A stretch of 39,517 nt of DNA from an uncultured Oscillibacter sp. (GCA_937884915.1 CALAAN010000292.1:1-39517), one strand, 5' to 3'; positions 29,101 to 36,773 are shown, counted from the first letter of the stretch. The notes: generated by a model not told the origin, from the letters alone. Numbers and translations are program-made.

Positions 29101-32100
29101 ATCAAAGTCTTGGAACCACGCCTCACGGTACAGCCAGCCGTTTTCCGCAAACTTCCCGTGAATCGGGCGTCCGTCTGTTGAAGTCTCATCCGGTCTGGCG
29201 TTTTTGTTGACCCGCTCGGACACCTTTGCGAGCTCGTCTATATGCGCCTCGGCGTTCAGCTTCGTCTCGTATTCCGAATCGGTCATCGGACGGCGGCGTC
29301 CGCTCTCGTCCGTCACATAGTTCCGGAAGCTTGCCTTTCCGGCGGTATCCTTCGTGATCTTTAGCACGTCCCCGGAATCCGTCGTGAGTATCACGTCCTC
29401 GCCGTTGCGGATCTTCCGGTTGATGTATCCTTCGATCTGGTCGGCCCAGCTGCTCGGGTCATTCCCGAAGATTACCTGCCGGTCGGCCTGTACATACTTC
29501 TTGCCGTCCGGAAGAACCACAATGCTCGCCCGGCCGGAAGATTTTTCTTGACTATTTCCCTCTGTCTGGCGTATAGTAGCCGTAGAAGAGGATTTCTCCT
29601 GTCGAGCGCCGGTTTCGGTAACGGAATCGGAAGAGCCGCGTTTTTTGGTGGGAGAGGTTCTCTTCTCTATTTTTCCCACGTTGTACACAACGACCCCGTT
29701 GTTTCCGTCAGCAGTGGATATCGTCACTCGGTAGTATTGTCCGTCAAAATCAGAAAACCACGCCGTTCGATAATACCAGCCGTTTTTTGCAAGCTCACCG
29801 TGAATCGGTTTCCCGTTTGTTCCAATTTCGTCCGCTGCTGGTTTTTGATTATTCTTTTCAGAGATTTGTGCCAGCTCGTCAATATGCGCTTCGGCGTTCA
29901 GCTTCGCCTCATATTCCGTGTCCGACATTCTTCGCATTGTCCCGTTTTCGCCGGGAACATAGTTCCTGAAGCTCGCCTTCCCGGCGGTATCCTTCGTAAT
30001 CTTCAGCACATCACCGGAATCTGTCGTGAGGATCACATCTTCGCCGTTGCGTATCTTCCGGTTGATGTATCCTTCGATCTGGTCGGCCCAGCTGCCCGGG
30101 TCATTCCCGAAGATCACCTGTCGGTCAGCCTGTACATACTTCTTGCCGTCCGGGAGCGTCACAATGCTTGCGCGTCCTTCCGGCGGCCCCGTCGTCTCCT
30201 GCTGCGCCTCTGCCCTCTGGGCAGGGGCGTTTCTTTCTGTCTCGGCGCGCACGGCCGCCTGTACCGGCGCTTCGCCGGAGAACCAGTTCAGCCCCGCGTA
30301 AGCGTCCGCCGCGATCTCCTCGGTGAGCAGCCGCTCGATCTCGTCCACGCTCATATTTGCGAAATCGTAGACCCCTGCGTAGTCCGCTTTATAGGCATCC
30401 CGCATGGCGTCGTATTCCTCGGCGGTCATGCTCTCGCGGATCACCTCATCTGTCGCGCGGATAACTTCCTCGGATGCATAGTTGTGGAACAGCTCGTGCT
30501 GCACCAGCATCTCCGGGCTGATGACATTTCCTGCGCTGTCCGCGGCGTCCACGCGGAAGAACACCCTCCCGCTCTCGGTATAGGCGTTCGCGTAGCCGTT
30601 TGAGATCTGGATCGCCCCGCGCACCGCTACCGGCTCAAGCCCGGTCTCCCGCACCGCGTCGTAGGCGCTCTTTGCCTCGCCGCCGAGCTTCTGCGCATCC
30701 ACGACGGTCACGGTCTCCGTGCCGCCGTCCCGAATGCCGAGCTGCGCCGGCGTTACTTGCCGTAGATCCGCCTGCGCGTCCGTTCCCACGCCTCGTTGAA
30801 CTTCCGTTCGGCCTCCGGCGAGAGCTTGTAGCCCTCCTTCGGCGCCTTCCGCAGCTTGTCCGCGGGAACCGACATAAGCAGCCCCGCTTTCTTCCCGGTG
30901 ATAAGAACTCTGTCCATTGTTCATTCCCTCCTGAATATTGATCGCCGCCGCGGGCGTCGTGCTGATCCCTTCGTTTTGCGCCCTCTGCGCGCCCACAGGC
31001 GCGTTTTGCGCCCCGGTGGTATAAGTACCCTCCTGCATACGCGAAATACGCTCCTGCGCTCCTACATCCCCGCGCAGCGCTCTTTGCATCTCGCGGATCA
31101 TCTGCATGTGCTCGCGCGCTTCCTGCGCCGCGGTCTGCTGCTGCGTTTCCAGCGCACCGAGCTCCGTGCCGGCGTCTATGATCTTCTCGCGTGTCTCGCT
31201 GTTGAAAAGGCCGTTCTCCTTCATGGAGGCGCGCGCCTCTTCGATCTTCGCGTTGACGGTCTCGTTGGCGTAGCTCTCGTTCTGCGCCCGGAACCGCCCG
31301 TTCACAGCGCCGTCGATGCCGGAGAGAAATCCTCCGGAGATCGCACCGGCGAGATAGCTTTCCCACAGTCCCCGGATCGTCACGTCATCCATCCAGTTTT
31401 CGCCGAGCGTTTTGCCGTTATAGATGCTCTTGGCAAACGGGGAAACGAGGTCCGAGGCGACCTCTTCCAGACCCTCGCCGTTCATCTGTCCAAGCAGCGT
31501 CAGTACGGTGCGCATCGTCTTGCTGCTCGTGAGCGTTCCGATGAGCGCCTTGGTAAACTGCTCCTTCGGCAGATATTTCCCGGCGGCTTTGATCGTCAGC
31601 TTGTTCGCCATATCTCCGGCGGCTTCCGTTGCTGCCTCGATGGAGCCGATCACCGTGCCGTAGGTCAGCGCTTTGTCCCAGCTTGCGCCGTCTTCCAGCG
31701 CTTCCTCGATCGCCGCGCCGGACGCCTGGTTGAAGAAGAGAAAGCTCTGGAACGCCTCGCCGCCCTTTTCGCCCAGAAGCGCCGTGCCGATGAGCCGCCC
31801 GGCCATCGGGAGCGCCTGGTTGCCCACGCTTTCGGCAATGCTCATGGCCCGCTGCCACTTCGGGCCGAGATCGGCGTATCTCTGGTCCACTCTCTCCTGA
31901 TATGTGTTGTCGCGCTGGAAGGCGGTCTTCACGCCCTCTTTGTCAAGCCGCTCGTATTCCTTCTCGGCGGCGCGCTGCATGGCTCTCGCTCTGTCGTTTT
32001 TGAGATCCGCGACGCCCATATACTCGTCGAGATCCTTCTGCTGCTGTGTGCGGGTGTCCGCCGGGATCTCTATGCCGGTTTTCCGCCCCGTAGTCTGCTC

Positions 32101-32490
32101 CCACATGGCCTTGTAGTAGGCGTCGTCCGCCGCATTGAGCGGATTTGCCGCCTGTGCGCGGTACCCCGCCTCGTTCAAGTCGGTGCGCAGACCTTCCTTT
32201 GCTCCCGCTGCGGCCTTTTCAAAGATGCCCGCGATGCCGTGGAAAAAGTTGTTGTTCGTCCCGCTCTTCATCTGCGCCGCAGCGTCGGCGTATGGCGTCT
32301 GCATGGTGCTCTGGCCCTGCGAGGCTTTCAGAGCGTTTGTATACAGGAGCTGGCTATCCGCGTTTCCGCCTTTTTTGCTTTCAAGCAGCGCGTCCACGTA
32401 GCTCACCGGCTTTTCTCCGGAAGCACTTCCGGAGGAAGCCGTTCGGCTTCCTCCGGTTTTCTTTTTCAGAAGATCGTCTAATGCGTTCAT
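23161..32490 (-). CDS. Giant polyvalent (ejection-type) protein, 3109 residues
   Basis: This is a single 9.3-kb gene, last in the late operon. In order: helical N-terminus (1-460); first HExxH helix (MLVQHELFHNY, 665-669), followed by EEIAADAYAG; two tandem 214-residue modules (773-986, 987-1200); an ETGWYRGMDGQWRFEIDD module (1236 on) with a second HExxH (HEVQH, 1381-1385) and GEIEARDT (1505); a region resembling MuF C-terminal domains (FEDHPEVNVDVIKKVPSILE, 1604 on); a linker; and a long LPD38-like region (about 2170-2890) with YPHYIPTFRE, NTAWSPWFLIKNAVRDFQD and FLNPSVQGFDKFIRN. Such polyvalent proteins travel with phage DNA into the host and carry several effectors. ATG 32490 has a GGAGGAAA site. 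Domain names are by resemblance; the peptidase motifs are plain. Confidence 0.88.
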   Translation of the reverse strand: MNALDDLLKKKTGGSRTASSGSASGEKPVSYVDALLESKKGGNADSQLLYTNALKASQGQSTMQTPYADAAAQMKSGTNNNFFHGIAGIFEKAAAGAKEGLRTDLNEAGYRAQAANPLNAADDAYYKAMWEQTTGRKTGIEIPADTRTQQQKDLDEYMGVADLKNDRARAMQRAAEKEYERLDKEGVKTAFQRDNTYQERVDQRYADLGPKWQRAMSIAESVGNQALPMAGRLIGTALLGEKGGEAFQSFLFFNQASGAAIEEALEDGASWDKALTYGTVIGSIEAATEAAGDMANKLTIKAAGKYLPKEQFTKALIGTLTSSKTMRTVLTLLGQMNGEGLEEVASDLVSPFAKSIYNGKTLGENWMDDVTIRGLWESYLAGAISGGFLSGIDGAVNGRFRAQNESYANETVNAKIEEARASMKENGLFNSETREKIIDAGTELGALETQQQTAAQEAREHMQMIREMQRALRGDVGAQERISRMQEGTYTTGAQNAPVGAQRAQNEGISTTPAAAINIQEGMNNGQSSYHREESGAAYVGSRGQAAEGAEGGLQALAGGRTEVQRGVGTDAQADLRQVTPAQLGIRDGGTETVTVVDAQKLGGEAKSAYDAVRETGLEPVAVRGAIQISNGYANAYTESGRVFFRVDAADSAGNVISPEMLVQHELFHNYASEEVIRATDEVIRESMTAEEYDAMRDAYKADYAGVYDFANMSVDEIERLLTEEIAADAYAGLNWFSGEAPVQAAVRAETERNAPAQRAEAQQETTGPPEGRASIVTLPDGKKYVQADRQVIFGNDPGSWADQIEGYINRKIRNGEDVILTTDSGDVLKITKDTAGKASFRNYVPGENGTMRRMSDTEYEAKLNAEAHIDELAQISEKNNQKPAADEIGTNGKPIHGELAKNGWYYRTAWFSDFDGQYYRVTISTADGNNGVVVYNVGKIEKRTSPTKKRGSSDSVTETGARQEKSSSTATIRQTEGNSQEKSSGRASIVVLPDGKKYVQADRQVIFGNDPSSWADQIEGYINRKIRNGEDVILTTDSGDVLKITKDTAGKASFRNYVTDESGRRRPMTDSEYETKLNAEAHIDELAKVSERVNKNARPDETSTDGRPIHGKFAENGWLYREAWFQDFDGQYYKVTISIADGNNGVVVYNVGKMEKRTSPARKHGSSDSVTETGAQQEKSSSTATIRQTEGNSQEKSSGRASVAGIRAGTADREALRRAEAMEQSGTDNETIRQETGWYRGMDGQWRFEIDDSGMEFRKNGDAQYSTDNADYARYTQLMNRMLTGNLTEAEHAELLGLDKKHGGTKKELARRIDEGDATLRDIMQHNALFEAYPEIAETKVKFAYMPNGTAGSYSRETNTITIDAKLKYDANEALDVLMHEVQHRVQAAEGFASGTNPGYWNRGENYDRAAEKYRDNRARLLNGLSTEDRALYDEYRSTEREMGAMFDGSMLYDESRMDALEKRSDELYKQLYGKEWFGKLNRYDRILGDAGEAVNEFYRNTAGEIEARDTASRRRMTAEERKNTPPNLGDADTVFADGNTTSYSIDENFGKNVDDWVRNTPTDMLSTSPGYFRVGTTSEALQSIGARTDNIYMRKSKIGTIFEDHPEVNVDVIKKVPSILENPVLIMKSLTRPDSIVLLSEEKAKNGNSLMVALELTPKPGGRTEAEFSLVTSAYGRADENLRNLINNSELLYLDTNKNRANTWLMQLRVQFPSRQPPYGSIGNIAYAEDGVKITGKKLSELGGVIQKASSGKASVEVENRKTEVSEEDARRERLRKLQEADRRETERIRARENLGAGQRFVPNKSSGEVYRDLMGEGKSEVKVQMTGFLKGTPKDSTFKVEVKQTPIGKYYEATIFHDGHKADTLVRALKETAARDAAEEVITMANKNFSEENYQRAKKFEAEKTADEDARIAELFGDPEQPDNAETSRESSDAAETENAAAKETIAATTEKVTSEVIKAERNYREEIEKVTSGAMRMFVNAGDTVRRIAKATGSKSLEGYYFNAGAYSQRAGNWIAKGGARTDIDGHRIGASLADTLAPMRKNETKYRDFQLYLLHMHNVDRMKYDNSAELERIKENLRWVKEKYPQLKELSKEELRRIANSDSDSPVVRQAAHEIYLAAHNGEAPSLTSVAEGAAYALELERQRAIVEKQGLKPVFGYDVTADDSRTAAQLLEAKNPEFKEWAKEVYKYSDDLIRYRVEAGLITREFADALKKRYPHYIPTFREEGTSSKKARSARRNGGIVVSNAIGRAVGSDGVLLPLHTALSRKTVSTMRNAGLNQFGLALVREYDGNKKATEKYIWDVAESEYTPTEAALESDEDYKPVFQNVFSVKENGKAYDITMDEGLTAAMKAFEPDKFANYGAAKAMKKLNDVFKAMNTAWSPWFLIKNAVRDFQDAGFYSTDMKTWLKMFPQAKRQIRKNGEIWQQYKALGGSYSSMLDYTTGMVKEPKNKLGKLWARFELLQQQVEAAPRLAEFMTILANSGGSKDGKFTQNDLMEAMLGAADITTNFARGGSVTKMLNRYLVPFLNPSVQGFDKFIRNATGVRSVQAAGKLILSAALWGILPQILNELMWWDDDEWDDIPANTKSNYYLIKLPEKFFGSGYWVKIPKGRAAAVLGTLAVYGKEKIEGEDVKFSDVFEVIKSNIAPTDIFNQNIATAFTQTKLFNPDNPGTTWYGGNIESDRLQNYRPGDRYDEKTDELSKLIGKTFNLSPKKINYLLDQYTGIFGDILLPLMTPATNAASKLLSAPMAAFTIDTTSTNKTTGEYYDLLDDLKYDANDGDVGAGITRKYVSRAGDEVNDYYAQIRALQNDKNLSDGEKNRLVRALKKQLIERQKEIIAKAEPYREAVDKYLKAHPELATDNDAAIAEYAELYDITEDQAESRMDAIVYRECNREVFGAEYALRTYNADVYDKARTAYAKGVSYETYYDYYFATKEMHADKDENGKSISGSKKAKVVEYINSLDIPAEQKDALYVAAGYTEKSARYQKWNGGSGGSGSRRGSSGKTTLKAPTPKAGKIVIPEASAKTGSAGKSSGNALAPSSKTAKTSGNVIADFTQKSSGTDIRKAVTQAKKRAIKAGNRTLYVEEGSPIDYFLKYGKLPSVK
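28891..30174 (-). repeat. 642-bp tandem duplication inside the giant gene
   Basis: Two units of exactly 642 bp (29533..30174 and 28891..29532) encode 214-residue modules that are nearly identical at both ends (KKYVQADRQVIFGNDP and SSSTATIRQTEGNSQEKSSG) and more divergent in the middle. The exact in-frame period shows a recent duplication. Confidence 0.9.
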
Positions 32491-32512
32491 TTTTTCCTCC
32501 GTTTTTGAGGTT

Positions 32513-33820
32513 TCAGATGTACTGTTTTCTGTACTGATTGAAAGAATCAAGTGACGGGTTTTTATCTCCGATCGTCGGCGCTATTCTCTTCGCATAATTT
32601 GCATATAGCATTACGTCGCCCGCTTGGTCTTCCGTCAGAGACTTATTCACCGTGGCCTCTTTCGCCAGCGCCGCCTGGATTTCCGCGAGCGTCGCTCCGT
32701 TTGCCAGAAGAGCATTCACTTTGTCGTAATACGATGCTATGTCCTTCCCACGGCCGCTCCCGCTGCTGCCGCTGGATCCGCCGTAACTTCCGGATCCTCC
32801 GCTCGACCCGGCCGCCGTCTCCGACGCCTTGACGTATCCGAGCGCCTGCGCCATCTCCGGATTGGCGGCGATCCACGCCTTTTGCATCGCGTCGATCTGG
32901 CTCTGCGAGTAGCCGAGATCGAGATAGCCGGAAAAGTCGCCGTACTGCGCCATGTTCTGCGCCTTCGTCGCGGCGTCCTGCTGCTGCTGAAGAATGAGAT
33001 TCATCATGTTGGCGTAGAGATTCTGCTGCGCTTCCGCATTTGCCTGGTCCCGCGCGGCGTTTGCCTGATACTCGGCGTCCGCGCCCTGCTGCCGCAGCTG
33101 CATAATGGCGGCGATGCGCGCAGCCTCGTTCTCGTTCAGCCGCTCTCCATAGGCCGTGTCCAGCCCCAGCCGGGCGGACTCGCTCATGCCGCCGCTGTAG
33201 CCTCTCGCGGCCATCTCCTGCGGCAGCACGCGCAGGGATTCCATGTAGTCCCGGTAGAGCTGCTTGTTGAGACTGCCGTACTGGTCGCCCAGCTCGCCGA
33301 TCCCCTGTTCCACCTGCGCGAGAGCGCGCTCCGCCGCGGCCTTCGCCGCGTCGTTGTTGGCCTTCACCGCGTCGTCGTACATCTTCTGGTACTGGTCCCT
33401 GAGATCGTCCAGATACGTTCTCTGCGGCTCCGTCGGTGTTTCGCTCGGCGTCTCTTCCGTCGTGCCTTCCGTCGTTCCTTTCTGTGCGTTGCCGTCGTTG
33501 TCGATGTACGTCACCCTGTCCCTGCCGGTCGAGGGCGTGCTCGGCTGCTGATTGGAATTTGATGGCGGCGTGTTCTTTTTCGTCTCCATGTTTTTCGCGA
33601 CCGTTTCAATGGTATCCTGCGAAAACCCGCCCGGAGGCTCCGAGCCCGGCAGAAGGAGACCGAAGCCGTCGCGGTGATATCCCGGCGGAGTGTATGTACC
33701 GTTTTTGATCGCGTCGGTATAGTCCTTGCTGTAACCGTTCTTCTGTGTTCCTCCGCTGGACGGCATCTGCCCGGTCGTTCCGGATCCATTGTCCCACATA
33801 TACGGCGTTTTACTTGCCAT
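32513..33820 (-). CDS. Internal virion protein
   Basis: This 435-residue protein has a disordered N-terminus rich in G, S, T and P and a long alpha-helical centre at about residues 140-310. That centre includes LPQEMAARGYSGGMSESARL, then NENEAARIAAIMQLRQQGAD and many A/Q residues. A glycine/serine linker (about 337-357) leads to a small C-terminal domain (NKSLTEDQAGDVMLYANYAK). This resembles internal or ejection proteins of Firmicutes phages. It lies between the zinc-ribbon peptide and the giant gene. Its ATG overlaps the preceding stop by 11 bases. The exact role is inferred from position and composition. Confidence 0.68.
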   Translation of the reverse strand: MASKTPYMWDNGSGTTGQMPSSGGTQKNGYSKDYTDAIKNGTYTPPGYHRDGFGLLLPGSEPPGGFSQDTIETVAKNMETKKNTPPSNSNQQPSTPSTGRDRVTYIDNDGNAQKGTTEGTTEETPSETPTEPQRTYLDDLRDQYQKMYDDAVKANNDAAKAAAERALAQVEQGIGELGDQYGSLNKQLYRDYMESLRVLPQEMAARGYSGGMSESARLGLDTAYGERLNENEAARIAAIMQLRQQGADAEYQANAARDQANAEAQQNLYANMMNLILQQQQDAATKAQNMAQYGDFSGYLDLGYSQSQIDAMQKAWIAANPEMAQALGYVKASETAAGSSGGSGSYGGSSGSSGSGRGKDIASYYDKVNALLANGATLAEIQAALAKEATVNKSLTEDQAGDVMLYANYAKRIAPTIGDKNPSLDSFNQYRKQYI

Positions 33821-33920
33821 TCTTCTTTCCTCCCTGATAACGAACGCACTTCGGGTTGCGGCATTCCCATTCCGCTGCGTTCTTTTTCGTCATCTCAATG
33901 CCGCATTTCGGGCACTTCAT
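33810..33920 (-). CDS. 36-residue zinc-ribbon peptide
   Basis: The frame encodes MKCPKCGIEMTKKNAAEWEC and ends RNPKCVRYQGGKKNGK. Cysteines at 3, 6, 20 and 25 form a zinc knuckle. It overlaps the portal stop as ATGA and the next gene by 11 bases, so it is translated in a coupled string. It may be a small virion or assembly factor. Confidence 0.75.
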   Translation of the reverse strand: MKCPKCGIEMTKKNAAEWECRNPKCVRYQGGKKNGK

Positions 33921-35749
33921 ACCGGCGCACCTCCCAGCAGCGGGAGCGTCTGCGCCCCCGGTATTCCGCTCTCCCGGCTCCCTTGTGCAAAGGGAGCTGT
34001 CGCCGCAGGCGACTGAGGGATTGCCGCGCCGAATCTTCGCTGCCATTCGTCGATGATCTCCTGCTTGCCCGGCAGATTGATGAGATCCAGCTGCGCGGCA
34101 AAGAGCTTCCAGTTCTCCGCCGTCACCTGGCTCTGTGTGAGCGCCTGCAGCGTCTGGAGCGTCTGCGCCTTGCCGTGGGCGATGCTGTCGCCCGCCGTGA
34201 TCGTCACGTCCACGCGCGGGAAATACTGCCACGGCTCGCGCACAACGTTTCCGGCCGGATCCGTCACCGCCGGCATGGTGTCCCAGAAGTTATCGGCGTT
34301 GAACTGCATCGTCTGCGCCGCGCGGTCCTTCGTCTCGTCCGCGCCGATGAACAGAAGGCGGTCATCGTCGAAAAATTCCAGCGCCAGCCAGTCCAGCAGC
34401 TCATAGAGCCGCTCAAATCCGGCGTTGCGGTCCGCGCCCTTGATGTCCGCCTGGCTCTGCGCGTCCTGCCGCATCATGGCAAGGCCGGTCGCCGTCGTAA
34501 CGCGGCTCGCCTCCTTGCCGGTGTTGGTGTCGTAGTTTCTTGATGCCCGCTCGATCTGCTGCTTGAAGAAGTCCACGCCCATCGACCCGTTCGCAATGCT
34601 CTGCAAGCCGCCGAGCCGCTGCACGCCGCCCATGCGTCCCTGTTTGAGATGCACCACGGCGCCCGGCTCATTGGTGAATTCCTCGCCGTCCGCAAGCGCG
34701 CTGTCCTCCACGAGAAGAATGTCATTGGCGAGGAACGTATCGTTCAGAATGTTCATGGCGAGTTTCCGGTCCGCAGCGTCCACGAGATCAAGGACCGGCA
34801 TAAGCTCGCTCCTGTTCCAGAATCGGTTCTCGTCCTGTATGCGCCAGTAGTGCACAAACGGGAAGAGCTGGTTCTGTTTGCACGTCCTCTTCCAGTAGTT
34901 CGGGATGTACTTCAGCTCCCGCCCTCCCGCGAGGATCGAGCACGCCACCGCCCCGGCGGGGACGGTCTCGCCGTCCTCCGTCGTTTCGATTGGCTGCCGG
35001 AACCAGTGTTCGAGCACCTGCACCGTGTCGTCCAGATCGTTCACTGCCGTCGTGAGATCGAACATTCCCGTTCTGGATACATAGTCCGCGGTGAGGATGT
35101 CGTCCGCCGTGAGCCCCAGCTTCTCCAGCTCGCGGCGGAACACCTGGCAGAACTTCACCCGGTGCATCGTGTACACATAGTCCACATACTGCCCGTCCTG
35201 CAAAGTGCCGTCGCGGATGGCGGGATCCGGGAAGATCGCCTCCGTGGGGATATCCTTGATCCGGATATCCCCCTCGTTTACGCCGCAGCGCATGTCCTTG
35301 TCCCAGTACGCCTTCCAGAAGGCGTCCCCGAGTTTCAGCAATCTTCGTTCGTTGCGCGTGTTCATATCGGCGAGACGGTTGTTCTCCGTGATGTAGCGCA
35401 CGGCAAATTCGCGCTGCTTCGCCTTCTGGCTGTCGAGATCGTTGTCTCGGCCCCGAAACTCCGGTTCCGGTACGGTCGGGTCGATCTGGCTTTCCACAAG
35501 GATGTACGGATCCGGCATGTTCGCCGGGATCCACGGCACATCGTTTGCGCGGCAGTATTCGATCATCTCCTTCGAGGCGTCGTGGATCCCGTTGTAGTAG
35601 TCGTTGCACCGCTCCCACTCGATCTCCACGGCGGTGCGGGCGTTCTTCGCTCGCCGGAAGAGGGCGTCCGCCGTCTCCTCGCGCATCTCCGGCGTGGAGT
35701 AATCGTACCCGACGATCGCCCGCTCGCCGGTCTGTTTCTTCTTTCTCAT
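33917..35749 (-). CDS. Portal protein
   Basis: This 610-residue protein forms the dodecameric DNA entry ring. The N-terminal part (ALFRRAKNARTAVEIEWERC, then NDYYNGIHDASKEMIEYCRA) and the middle (PFVHYWRIQDENRFWNRSEL, then MPVLDLVDAADRKLAMNILN) are typical of portals of short-tailed and P22-like phages. The long C-terminal helices (DRNAGFERLYELLDWLALEF) fit crown and barrel. A dispersed repeat occupies its 3' end (33976..34023) and supplies the residues QSPAATAPFAQGSRESG without breaking the frame. It is far from the terminase and follows the endolysin with an ATGA overlap. Confidence 0.88.
   Translation of the reverse strand: MRKKKQTGERAIVGYDYSTPEMREETADALFRRAKNARTAVEIEWERCNDYYNGIHDASKEMIEYCRANDVPWIPANMPDPYILVESQIDPTVPEPEFRGRDNDLDSQKAKQREFAVRYITENNRLADMNTRNERRLLKLGDAFWKAYWDKDMRCGVNEGDIRIKDIPTEAIFPDPAIRDGTLQDGQYVDYVYTMHRVKFCQVFRRELEKLGLTADDILTADYVSRTGMFDLTTAVNDLDDTVQVLEHWFRQPIETTEDGETVPAGAVACSILAGGRELKYIPNYWKRTCKQNQLFPFVHYWRIQDENRFWNRSELMPVLDLVDAADRKLAMNILNDTFLANDILLVEDSALADGEEFTNEPGAVVHLKQGRMGGVQRLGGLQSIANGSMGVDFFKQQIERASRNYDTNTGKEASRVTTATGLAMMRQDAQSQADIKGADRNAGFERLYELLDWLALEFFDDDRLLFIGADETKDRAAQTMQFNADNFWDTMPAVTDPAGNVVREPWQYFPRVDVTITAGDSIAHGKAQTLQTLQALTQSQVTAENWKLFAAQLDLINLPGKQEIIDEWQRRFGAAIPQSPAATAPFAQGSRESGIPGAQTLPLLGGAPV
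33976..34023. repeat. Dispersed hairpin repeat, copy 2 (inside portal gene)
   Basis: This is the same element as at 10839..10888, with stems CTCCCTT/AAGGGAG and GTCGCC/GGCGAC, then TGAGGGATTG. It lies 60 bases before the portal stop and is read through in frame. Confidence 0.8.
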
Positions 35750-36759
35750 TTCCGCCGCTCCGCGTCGATCTCGTTGACACGCTTCTGGACGGCATCGTAT
35801 TTGTCGCCGAGTTTCTGTTTGCGCACCGTTCCGTTGCCGTAGTCGCCGCGGATGACAGCGTAGGCAAGAGCGTCGATCTCGGCTGCGGTCAGCTCATCGG
35901 ACGTCGGCGGCGTGGTCGGCTCGCCCGTGCCCTGCTTGGCGAGAAGCTCATTGACGCGCTTCTGGACTGCTTCGTAGTCATAGCCCGCAGCCTCAAGGCG
36001 GCGTTTTCGCTCCGTGCCGTTGCCCCATTTGCCGGTAAGCACTTCCTGCGCCAGCTCGTCAACGGTCGGCTTTACCGGGGTCTCCGGCTCCACCGGCGCG
36101 GCAGTTTTTCCGCACAGCTTGTCCCAGCCCGCGCGGTCGATGTAGGCCAGGTTAAGGTCAAGGCGGCGGGGATAGCCGTCAAGAAAGCCCATGGAGGTGT
36201 ACTGGCGGATGGTGATGTTCTCGCCCCACGGTCCTACTTTTTTGTTTCCGGGCGGATCGGCGAGGTAGCCGCGCACCGGGGTGTAGCCTTTCTTGTAGTT
36301 TTTGTCGGTCGAGATCGCGTACTGCGCCACCCAGAGAGGGTGATTCTTAGCAACCTCGGCCCACACCTTAGAGTTGGCCGTGCCCTTGCTCATGTAGATC
36401 ATGGCGCGGATGCCGGTCTTGTCGTAAACGTAGTCCAGCCAGCGTTTGGCCCAGCCCGCGCCGAGCTTTACGGCCTTCGCTTCCCAGTCGAGCGCGAGGG
36501 CAACTTTGCCGATATATGGCTCAACCACGTTAAGGAAATGCTGCGCTTCCCTCTCCGGCGTCGTTCCGGTGAAACCGTCCAGCGCGAAGTGATAAGCGCC
36601 TACGCACTTACCCTCCGAAAGCGCCTGTTCGATCTGCCGTTTGAAGTCCGGGGAAACGTATCCCGTGCCGCCCGTGGCTTTGCAGATGACAAAGTCACAG
36701 GGGACTTTGGTGAGGTCGATTCCTCTCTGGTGGTCTGCGATGTCAATGCCGTTCATCAT
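35746..36759 (-). CDS. Endolysin: GH25 lysozyme with two Cpl-7 repeats
   Basis: This 337-residue protein begins MMNGIDIADHQRGIDLTKVP, the start of a glycoside-hydrolase family 25 muramidase (D6/D9), with ALDWEA in the barrel and WVAQYA downstream. Two Cpl-7 cell-wall-binding repeats follow at about residues 223-265 (LAQEVLTGKWGNGTERKRRL) and 290-330 (ALAYAVIRGDYGNGTVRKQK). It cuts peptidoglycan at the end of infection after holin pores form. No signal peptide is visible. AAGGAGG lies 9 bases before the ATG. It overlaps the portal start by 4 bases. Confidence 0.93.
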   Translation of the reverse strand: MMNGIDIADHQRGIDLTKVPCDFVICKATGGTGYVSPDFKRQIEQALSEGKCVGAYHFALDGFTGTTPEREAQHFLNVVEPYIGKVALALDWEAKAVKLGAGWAKRWLDYVYDKTGIRAMIYMSKGTANSKVWAEVAKNHPLWVAQYAISTDKNYKKGYTPVRGYLADPPGNKKVGPWGENITIRQYTSMGFLDGYPRRLDLNLAYIDRAGWDKLCGKTAAPVEPETPVKPTVDELAQEVLTGKWGNGTERKRRLEAAGYDYEAVQKRVNELLAKQGTGEPTTPPTSDELTAAEIDALAYAVIRGDYGNGTVRKQKLGDKYDAVQKRVNEIDAERRK

Positions 36760-36773
36760 TTTTCTGTTCCTCC

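Noticed and set aside
27670..29181. Long plus-strand frames opposite the giant gene, for example 503 codons here and 541 codons at 30856..32481
   Set aside because: They mirror the codon bias of the minus-strand gene, have no ribosome site and repeat where the minus-strand gene repeats.
28891..30174. CRISPR array as explanation for the tandem repeat
   Set aside because: The units are 642 bp, coding and in frame, with no spacers. No CRISPR-like short repeats were seen elsewhere.
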